Shown: positions 58,055-64,000 of the stretch, one piece after another
Layout: every line of letters begins with the position of its first letter
How positions within the stretch are numbered: the stretch's first letter is position 1
Assembly (NCBI GenBank): GCA_027494015.1
Contig: JAOSJP010000005.1
Location: forward strand, 1-64,000
Length of the DNA: 64,000 nt
Direction: 5' to 3'
DNA from: Anaerolineae bacterium
GTDB taxonomy: Bacteria; Chloroflexota; Anaerolineae; Aggregatilineales; Aggregatilineaceae
The notes under the pieces: model-generated
Databases searched by the model: none
The model's input: only the letters and a program-made list of their open reading frames with translations
What the model was told of the DNA's origin: nothing
Translations under genes and position numbers: made by a program

Positions 58055-59884
58055 CTACGGAATCCCCAGCAGCACCTGGGCCACCCAGCCGGCACGCCCA
58101 TCCTGAAACTCAACTTCCCACCACCAGTGCTCGCCTGCCGGAATCGGCCCCTGGACAATTGTCCCGATCTCCCCCTCAGACGCGCTGCCGGAGTCGCACG
58201 CCAGCACATCAGGAATACGACAGAGGTTCAGATCGGTCTTGAGCGCGACCATGGTGCCCACCTCCCATGTCTCCACGCCGTAGGAGATAGACGGGCGCGT
58301 GGTGGACGTGGGCGTGAGCGGCGGCGCAGCGGGAGTGCCCGGCGTGCCAGATTGCGTGGGGCGTGGGGTAGCGGTCTCGGCGGGCGTGCGCGTCGGCGCG
58401 GGCGCACCTTCTGCGCCCGGCGGGGGCACGTCGAGCGGCTGCGCCTCGGCAGGCAGTGGGTCCCCGGCCTCATTCACCACGACGATGCGCGCGTGCAGGC
58501 TCGGCCCGTTGGCCCAGCGTATCTCCTCGCCCAGGTTGTCAATCACCTGATACCACGGCCCGGCGTCCGCCTGGCGATTCACACTGGACACGCGATAGTT
58601 GCTGCCCGGCTCCAGATCGGTCAGGCGCTCGGCGCGCAGGCTCGGCGCGTCGAAGGCTGGGATGGGATCGCCGGGGAGCACCTTGAACCACAGACCCGCC
58701 TCCATCTGCGGGCCGCTGGTTGGCACGGGCGTGGGCGGGGTGAGCGTCAGCCGGGCCGCTTCTGCAGAAGTCGCAGCCAGGGCTGCTTCGTTCGTCGCCT
58801 GGGCAATTGCCTGGGCCGTCCTCTGCTGTCCGACCGTCACGGTCTGCGTCAGCACCGCCGGCGGGATGGGCGTCGCTTTAGGTGTGGTTTTCTCGTCGCC
58901 ACCCAGGCTGGAAATCGCCAGCATGAGCAGCACGAACAGCACCAGCGCCACTGCCATGCTCGCGCCAGTCAGAACTGTGTTGCCGCGCAGCAGCCGGTAC
59001 ACAGCGCTCAACAGGCTGGCAGCGGCCTGCGCGCTGGACGCCCAGCCGCCGGACGCAGAGGTCTCAGCCGAGCGCGCCCGTTCCGAGCGGCGCGGCACCC
59101 CCCACGCCTCCATCGGGTCGGGGATACGCGGCAGACTCGCCAGATCGTCATCCTGGCTCAGGCACAACACGATCACTGAGACATCGCTGGTGCCATTGCG
59201 CTCGTTGGCCAGGGCCACCAGTGTCTCGGCTGCCTGTTCCGCAGGCAGATCGATCACGGTCTGCGCCATCTCTGGCGGCGTGACGTAGCGCGCCAGACTG
59301 TCGCTGCACAGCAGGACCGTATCGCCGGCCCGCACGCGCCCGGTGATGATGTCCACCTGCGCCGAGTGGCTGACGCCCAGCGCCAACACCGGCTCGCCCT
59401 CCTCGCCGAGAGCGCCCTCGCTGAGCAGCTCTCGCGTCGGGAGTTCGGGCGTCAGGCGGCGCGGCTCGCCATCGCGGACGAGATAAACCGGGCTGTCGCC
59501 AACCGTGCCCAGGATCAGATCGTGCCCGCGTATCACCGCGCCGATCACCGTCGCGGCCATCTCCGCGTTGCTCTCCTGCGACTCGGCGTAGATGACGTTG
59601 TTCGCCTCGGCGATGGCGCGCGCCAGGCGTTCGGGGGGCGCGCCCTGCTCCTGCTCGTAGTAGCTGCTGAGGATGGTGCTGACGGCATACTGGCTGGCCA
59701 GGTCGCTGCGCGCCAGCGATTCGTCAGCATCGGCCAGCACGAACAACTGCCCCAGGCGGCCCAGTACAACCGGGTCTTCGGGGATCAGGTGCCCGATCGC
59801 GTCCTGGTTCTGCTCGCGCTGTTTCCCTACGTCCGTGTGCATGGCCACGCTGACCACCAGCGGCGCGGCGCTCGGTTGACTCAT
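58055..59884 (-). CDS. PP2C-like protein phosphatase with membrane segment and SH3-like extracellular part
   Basis: 609 residues. Residues 1-240 are a PP2C/SpoIIE-type domain: KQREQNQDAIGHL, FVLADADESLARSDLASQYA, MAATVIGAVIRGHDLILGTV, GDSPVYLVRDGEPRRLTPEL, VLLCSDSLARYVTPPEM and GTSDVSVIVLCL. The canonical DGMGG is replaced by DADES and GGxDN by GTSDVS, although metal-binding Asp residues remain. One membrane segment at about 300-325 (MAVALVLFVLLMLAISSLGG) leads to two SH3-like regions near 400 and 560 with a Pro/Thr linker between. It starts 12 bases after the FHA gene. A two-component phospho-protein unit is likely. Confidence 0.82.
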   Translation of the reverse strand: MSQPSAAPLVVSVAMHTDVGKQREQNQDAIGHLIPEDPVVLGRLGQLFVLADADESLARSDLASQYAVSTILSSYYEQEQGAPPERLARAIAEANNVIYAESQESNAEMAATVIGAVIRGHDLILGTVGDSPVYLVRDGEPRRLTPELPTRELLSEGALGEEGEPVLALGVSHSAQVDIITGRVRAGDTVLLCSDSLARYVTPPEMAQTVIDLPAEQAAETLVALANERNGTSDVSVIVLCLSQDDDLASLPRIPDPMEAWGVPRRSERARSAETSASGGWASSAQAAASLLSAVYRLLRGNTVLTGASMAVALVLFVLLMLAISSLGGDEKTTPKATPIPPAVLTQTVTVGQQRTAQAIAQATNEAALAATSAEAARLTLTPPTPVPTSGPQMEAGLWFKVLPGDPIPAFDAPSLRAERLTDLEPGSNYRVSSVNRQADAGPWYQVIDNLGEEIRWANGPSLHARIVVVNEAGDPLPAEAQPLDVPPPGAEGAPAPTRTPAETATPRPTQSGTPGTPAAPPLTPTSTTRPSISYGVETWEVGTMVALKTDLNLCRIPDVLACDSGSASEGEIGTIVQGPIPAGEHWWWEVEFQDGRAGWVAQVLLGIP

Positions 59885-59896
59885 AGGCTGTGCACC

Positions 59897-60526
59897 TCAG
59901 TCTGGCAACAACTTGAAAACGAACAATGTCTCGCCAAGCCGAATCTCGTCGTTTTCGCGCAGGGGCGTCGCGCCCCGGATTTCCTGCCCGTTGATGAACA
60001 CGGGATTCGTCGTCCCGAACGGCCATAGATGAAAGACGGGCGTGCCCTCCAGATCGTCGTGCGGTGGCTCCAGCGTGACGCGGGCGTGCTGGCGCGACAG
60101 GCGCGGATCGCCCCAGCGCACATCGCCCTCGCGCCCGATGATCTGGTTCGCCCGCACAGGCACGATCTCGCCGCGCCGCGCCGGCGGCGACTTGACAACC
60201 AGCCAGCCAAGCGGGGCCGGCGGCGCTTCTGGCTGAAGTGCGGCCTCTGCGGGTGTAGCTCCCCCTTCCCCGGCCTCTTCGCGGGGAAGCGCTTCGGTGG
60301 GCGCGGGAGCCTCATCCGGCAGCGGAGCGGCGCGCTGGATCACGTTGGTGCGCTCGCCCTCAGCAGGAACGGGCGGCTGGAGGGATGGCTGGGCGGTCCC
60401 CGCCGGGGGACCATAGGCGCGGCGCTGCGCCTCTTCCAACGCGCAGTAGGGGCACGTCTGGTTGGGCGGGTCGAAAGGGCCATGCCGGGCGCAAAAACCC
60501 CCACCAGCAGCCATCACGCAACTCAT
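59897..60526 (-). CDS. Zinc-ribbon-like and FHA-domain protein
   Basis: About 209 residues from MSCVMAAGGGFCARHGPFDP; the second ATG is at 60514. Cys-rich N-terminus (CARHGPFDPPNQTCPYCALE), a Pro/Glu/Ala-rich middle, and a C-terminal FHA domain: IIGREGDVRWGDPRLSRQHA, RVTLEPPHDD, GTTNPVFINGQEIRGATPLR and RLGETLFVFKLLPD. A longer open frame upstream runs through repeat sequence and is not credible. Precedes the PP2C-like gene by 12 bases, so the phosphothreonine reader and the phosphatase are co-expressed. Confidence 0.82.
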   Translation of the reverse strand: MSCVMAAGGGFCARHGPFDPPNQTCPYCALEEAQRRAYGPPAGTAQPSLQPPVPAEGERTNVIQRAAPLPDEAPAPTEALPREEAGEGGATPAEAALQPEAPPAPLGWLVVKSPPARRGEIVPVRANQIIGREGDVRWGDPRLSRQHARVTLEPPHDDLEGTPVFHLWPFGTTNPVFINGQEIRGATPLRENDEIRLGETLFVFKLLPD

Positions 60527-60599
60527 CCTCTCCGTTCGCCATCTGGCTCTCATTCTAGCACGGCATGGGCAAAGCGAAAACACGCTGCCTTTGGGTAGT

Positions 60600-60945
60600 G
60601 TATAAGTCGGTTGAAACTCGTCACACAGGGGCCCATCCCGGCCCTTCCCCACGAGGGGGAAGGGGGAAGAGGGTGAGCCTGCTCCCCTCCCTCCGCGCAG
60701 GCGGGGGAAGGGGTTGGGGGATGGGGGCACAAGCAGCCAGTACCCACGCCATTTCAACTGAGTTCGACACACTACCCTTGTGAGAGCAGAGCATACGCAG
60801 AGAGCAGAGAGCACAGAGAGGCGGAGAAAAGCGGTGAGCCTGCTCCCCTCCCTCCGGAGGGGGGAAGGGGCTGGGGATGGGGGGGGGAGGGGGGGAGGGG
60901 AGGGGAAGGACAACACGCACGTTGATGCGATTACCCTGCGTCATA
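60600..60945. repeat. Repeat-rich stretch before rimO
   Basis: Two C/G-rich elements related to those at 4060 and 57780 (CCCATCCCGGCCCTTCCCC at 60630, GGGGAAGGGGTTGGGGGATG at 60705; another at 60840-60905 ending in a G-rich run). A CGCAGAGAGCAGAGAG-type tag at 60796 and the GCACGTTGATGCGATTACCC tag at 60915 follow. No gene apart from rimO is seen in 60527-61052. Confidence 0.7.
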
Positions 60946-61052
60946 TCCTTCTCGCCCTCGACGCGCGCGCCCGGCTGCGCTATGATCCGCGCGGCTTTTC
61001 GCCAACCGCCATCATCACAAGCAGCCCCATGAGTGGAAGGCAGCCAACCCGC

Positions 61053-62489
61053 ATGTCCAGACGCCGCGATACCTACTACCTGCTCAGCCTCGGCTGTGCC
61101 AAGAACACCGTCGACTCCGAGTCAATGGCGGCGCTGCTCGATGAGGCCGGACTGCGCAGCACCACCGCGCCCGACCGCGCCGCAGTGCTGATCGTCAACA
61201 CATGCGGGTTCATCGCCCCCGCCCGCGAAGAATCGGTCGCGGCGCTGCGCGATCTGGCCGCCCACAAGCGGCCCAGCCAACTGCTCATCGCCGCCGGATG
61301 CCTGTCCCAGCGGAGCGGGCACGACCTGGCCCGCCAGGTGCCGGGGCTGGATGGGGTGATCGGCACGCGGCGCTGGATGGACATCGTGGACCTGCTGCAC
61401 CGGCTGCGCGAGCGCAAACACCCGCAGCCGCTCTACCACCTGCCCGACGAAGCGCGCACCGTCGGCGCGGACGAGCGCGGGATCAGCCGCACAGCCGTGC
61501 AGGGGGCCAGCGCCTACCTCAAGATTGCCGACGGCTGCCGTCGCCCGTGCGCTTTCTGCGCCATCCCCGCCATCAAGGGGACTGCCGTCAGCCGGCCCGC
61601 CGGGCGCATCGTCGCCGAGGCGCGCGCCCTGCGCGACCAGGGCGTGCAAGAGCTGATCCTGATCGCCCAGGACACGACCGACTACGGCCACGACCTGGGC
61701 CTGCGCGACGGGCTGGCCCACCTGCTGGAGCAGCTCATCGCCGCCGTGCCAGACCTGCCCTGGCTGCGCCTCATGTACGCCTATCCCGGCTGCGTCACCG
61801 ACCGGCTGATTGACACGATGGCCGCTCACCCGCAGATTGTCCCCTATCTGGACATCCCCCTGCAGCACGCCGACCGCCGCACTCTGCTGCGCATGCGCCG
61901 CCCGGCGGATGTGGACTGGGTGCGCGCCACCGTCGCCAGGATGCGCACCGCCCTGCCCGACCTGGCGATCCGCACCACATTCATCGTCGGCTACCCCGGC
62001 GAGACGGACGACGAGTTCGAGACGCTGCTGCGCTTCGTCGAGGAGATGCGCTTCGACCGCGTGGGCTGCTTCACCTACAGCTACGAGCCGGGCACGCCGT
62101 CCGCCGACTTGCCCGACCAGGTGGACGAAGACATCAGGAGCGCCCGCCGCGACCTGCTGATGAGCGTTCAGCAGCCGATCAGCCTGGCCCGCAACCAGGC
62201 GCTGGTCGGGCGGACGCTTGACGTGCTGGTGGAAGGTCACGCCGAGGCAACTGACGAGGATGGATCGCCCACCGGCCAGACGATCACTCTGGCTCGTTCC
62301 TACCGCGACGCGCCGGAAATTGACGGCTATGTGCTGGTGGAGGGCGAGCTTGCGGCAGGGAAAATCGTGCCCGTGCGCGTGACGGGAGCGCTGGTCTACG
62401 ACCTGCTGGCCACGCCGAACCTGGTACCGCAGCAGGTCATCGCGCCGGGGATGGTCATCGGGCCAGGCGGCCCCCCAGGAATTGTCTGA
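61053..62489 (+). CDS. rimO: Ribosomal protein S12 methylthiotransferase RimO
   Basis: 478 residues. Adds a methylthio group to Asp88 of S12 using two [4Fe-4S] clusters. The N-terminal UPF0004 domain holds cluster ligands in YYLLSLGCAKNTVDSESM, VLIVNTCGFIAPAREESV and IAAGCLSQRSG. The radical SAM cluster is CRRPCAFCAIPAIKG, followed by LILIAQDTTDYGHDL and LRLMYAYPGCVTDRLIDTMA. PYLDIPLQHADRRTLLRMRR and a C-terminal TRAM domain (VLVEGHAEATDEDGSPTGQT) complete it. The last 25 residues go on beyond TRAM. ATG 61053 is chosen (GGAAGG 13 bases upstream); 61029 is possible. Confidence 0.94.
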   Translation: MSRRRDTYYLLSLGCAKNTVDSESMAALLDEAGLRSTTAPDRAAVLIVNTCGFIAPAREESVAALRDLAAHKRPSQLLIAAGCLSQRSGHDLARQVPGLDGVIGTRRWMDIVDLLHRLRERKHPQPLYHLPDEARTVGADERGISRTAVQGASAYLKIADGCRRPCAFCAIPAIKGTAVSRPAGRIVAEARALRDQGVQELILIAQDTTDYGHDLGLRDGLAHLLEQLIAAVPDLPWLRLMYAYPGCVTDRLIDTMAAHPQIVPYLDIPLQHADRRTLLRMRRPADVDWVRATVARMRTALPDLAIRTTFIVGYPGETDDEFETLLRFVEEMRFDRVGCFTYSYEPGTPSADLPDQVDEDIRSARRDLLMSVQQPISLARNQALVGRTLDVLVEGHAEATDEDGSPTGQTITLARSYRDAPEIDGYVLVEGELAAGKIVPVRVTGALVYDLLATPNLVPQQVIAPGMVIGPGGPPGIV

Positions 62490-62509
62490 GAAGTTATTTT
62501 CCCCACCCT

Positions 62510-62890
62510 AAGCCCCCCTCACAAGGGGAAGGGGCGAGAGTGTCAGGCGCTTTTCAACCCTATCCCCGACCCTTCCCCGAAGCGGAGCCGCTCTCCCCGC
62601 CAGCGGGGAGGGACTACGGGGTGAGGTCAGGGCGTTACCATGCGCCGTGCCCTGCACGCTACGCCGAGCATGCGGAGTTCATAACACGCTCTAGAGCACG
62701 TCATTTTCCCTTCCCCCCTCGTGATACCGTTGGCGAACTAAGCACGCGCTGGTTTCGTAGGAGCGCTGCTCTGCTGCGCCCCCGTAGGGGCGTATTGCAA
62801 TACGCCTACGGAAGCATTTCGCCAACAGTATCCCTCGTGGAAAAGAGTCAGGGATGGGGGGCAAAAGCCGATACGGGACTCCTCAGCGAC
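62510..62890. repeat. Repeat-rich gene-free region
   Basis: GTTCATAACACGCTCT tag at 62679; inverted flanks GATACCGTTGGCGAA (62725) and TTCGCCAACAGTATC (62818) enclose a family B pair, GGAGCGCTGCTCTGCTGCGC and GTAGGGGCGTATTGCAATACGCC (62785-62810). The latter is written as GTAGGGGCGTATTGC plus its partial inverse. CCCTCGTGG-type sequence after it also occurs at about 33872. Confidence 0.7.
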
Positions 62891-62894
62891 CCTC

Positions 62895-64000
62895 CTACGC
62901 TGATGCAGTTGGCGCAGAGACGGGTTGTGCCGCCCCCTCGACCGGGGCGGGGACGGCAGGCAGCGTGAACCAGAACGTGCTGCCCGCCTCCACTTCGCTC
63001 TCGACGCCAAGCGTGCCGTTCAGCTTGCGCACGATGCGCTGGGCGATGGTCAGCCCCATGCCGAAGCCCTCGACGTCCACCTGCTTGAGGCGGGTCAGCG
63101 GCGCGAACAGCCGCTCCTGATCGTGCGGCGAAATGCCGACCCCGTTGTCCTGCACTTCGTAGCGCACCACGTCACCTTCTGGCAGCCGGTTGCCGCGCAC
63201 GATGACGCGGGGGGCGGGGTTGTCGGGAGCCATGTATTTGATCGCGTTATCAATCAGGATGGCGAAGACTTCTTCCACCCAGGGACCGTAAGCCAGCGCC
63301 GGGGGCAGGTCGGGGTCCACGGTCACCCGCACGCTGCGCCCGGCGATCACCATTTGCAGCCGGTCTACCGCGGCGCAGGCATGAAGCGTCATGTCCACCG
63401 GGCCGACCATCTGCGCGGTCTCGTGCAGTTGGGCGAACATCAGCAGGCTGGTGATCATGCCGCTCATGGTCAGCGCCGTTCGCTCGATGATCTGGGCCAT
63501 CTCGTAGATGCTCGGCTGAGTGGCGCGATCCACATCGGACGCGATCAGGCCCGCGTAGCCCAGCACCAGGCCCAGCGGAGTCTTGAGGTTGTGGGCGACG
63601 GTGTGGCTGAACGAGTCCAGCTCGGCATTGCGCAGCTCCATTTCGCTGGCATAGTGCCGGACCAATTCCTCGGACTTGCGCCGCTCAGTGATGTCGTGCA
63701 GCACGACCAGCCGCCCGTGATCGCGATCATCCCCATTGCGCAGCGGCGACACCCGCACATCATACCAGCGCGACTCGCCGCTCTCACAAACCGTCAGCGC
63801 GCAAGGCTTCGCTGTGGACTCCGGCCCGCCGGCGAGCGACATAACCAGTGGGCCAAGCGCCTGCGCCGCCGGCTTGCCAACTGCGTGTTCCTCGGCGCAG
63901 CCCAGCACGCGCTCTGCCGCCGCGTTGAGGTCTACCACACGGTCAAGCCTGTCGAGCACGATCATCGGATCGTCCATCGTTTCGATCAGCATGTCGCGCG
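62895..64000 (-). CDS. PAS-domain sensor histidine kinase (5' end outside window)
   Basis: At least 368 residues, continuing past the right edge, where RDM still reads in frame. A PAS domain (MIVLDRLDRVVDLNAAAERV, LVVLHDITERRKSEELV) leads into the dimerisation helix with phospho-acceptor His in DSFSHTVAHNLKTPLGLVLG. The catalytic domain has N box VFAILIDNAIKYMAPDNPAP, G1 YEVQDNGVGISPHDQ and G2 VEGFGMGLTIAQRIVRKLNG, then GSTFWFTLPAV. H box AHNLKTPL is the form of phytochrome-type and related kinases. No response regulator is in the window; it may lie to the right. Confidence 0.93.
   Translation of the reverse strand, partial: RDMLIETMDDPMIVLDRLDRVVDLNAAAERVLGCAEEHAVGKPAAQALGPLVMSLAGGPESTAKPCALTVCESGESRWYDVRVSPLRNGDDRDHGRLVVLHDITERRKSEELVRHYASEMELRNAELDSFSHTVAHNLKTPLGLVLGYAGLIASDVDRATQPSIYEMAQIIERTALTMSGMITSLLMFAQLHETAQMVGPVDMTLHACAAVDRLQMVIAGRSVRVTVDPDLPPALAYGPWVEEVFAILIDNAIKYMAPDNPAPRVIVRGNRLPEGDVVRYEVQDNGVGISPHDQERLFAPLTRLKQVDVEGFGMGLTIAQRIVRKLNGTLGVESEVEAGSTFWFTLPAVPAPVEGAAQPVSAPTASA

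Noticed and set aside
60527..60916. N-terminal extension of the FHA gene at 59897
   Set aside because: The frame translates repeat DNA (Pro/Leu/Ser-rich) and has no ribosome binding site.
60780..61052. Longer N-terminus for RimO
   Set aside because: The upstream frame runs through repeat sequence and is not family-like; RimO begins close to the YYLLSLGCAKN motif.
1..64000. tRNA, rRNA, prophage or transposase genes
   Set aside because: None was recognised on either strand by eye. Short tRNA genes could be missed without a covariance search.

Overview
The window is a GC-rich stretch of bacterial chromosome with densely packed genes and many short intergenic repeat islands. Gene content points to Chloroflexota, probably an Anaerolineae-like lineage, most likely from an environmental assembly. 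The pointers are secreted proteins with Thr/Pro-rich linkers and SH3-like domains, a mevalonate kinase beside a decaprenyl-phosphate phosphoribosyltransferase-like enzyme, HerA/HAS-barrel proteins, several M42 aminopeptidases and zinc-ribbon/FHA proteins. This assignment is inference from content; no rRNA or tRNA gene was recognised. At least six genes are broken by single-base shifts, several at G or A runs, so part of the sequence is probably imperfect.

Layout. 1-10 kb: 3' part of uvrC (badly frameshifted at its left end), a secreted SH3-like protein, an aldo/keto reductase, a radical SAM protein, a ubiA-like/mevalonate kinase/membrane protein operon, tlyA and a VapBC-type pair. 10-23 kb: an FHA protein, a membrane alpha/beta hydrolase, a membrane-anchored endonuclease/exonuclease/phosphatase protein, an orphan substrate-binding protein fused to SH3 and CARDB domains, a PrsW-like protease with a cyclic-nucleotide-binding domain beside a PlsC acyltransferase, and a secreted repeat protein. 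22.8-25.7 kb: a T-box riboswitch, an unknown small gene and thrS. 25.7-31.3 kb: a Phd/PIN pair, an MntA/HepT pair and three M42 aminopeptidase genes with a pRiA4b-type gene between them; a scrap of an M42 3' end lies on the far side of mntA-hepT.

31-48 kb: membrane and secreted proteins (one a lipoprotein with a glycosidase-like barrel), AzlCD, an operon of flippase-like protein, dual-specificity phosphatase and C26 amidotransferase, a CAP-domain protein, a DMT transporter, a small 27-residue-repeat protein, a HerA-like ATPase, a separate HAS-barrel protein and two glycosyltransferases. 48.4-56.7 kb: a complete ribose-type ABC cassette (lacI, rbsD, permease, binding protein, ATPase, second permease, second lacI). 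The first lacI has a near-consensus promoter over a perfect 24-bp palindrome, and the binding protein is an internal tandem duplication of the whole ligand-binding domain. 56.7-64 kb: a gene remnant, two zinc-ribbon/FHA genes, a PP2C-like phosphatase, rimO and the 3' part of a PAS histidine kinase.

The non-coding space is dominated by dispersed repeats. A roughly 95-bp hairpin element (family A) occurs ten times, an element of about 185 bp occurs as an inverted pair, and several smaller families are shared between islands. The strongest candidates for follow-up are the T-box with its unknown first gene, the doubled sugar-binding protein with two permeases, the M42/toxin-antitoxin boundary, and the PP2C/FHA and PrsW/cNMP signalling fusions.
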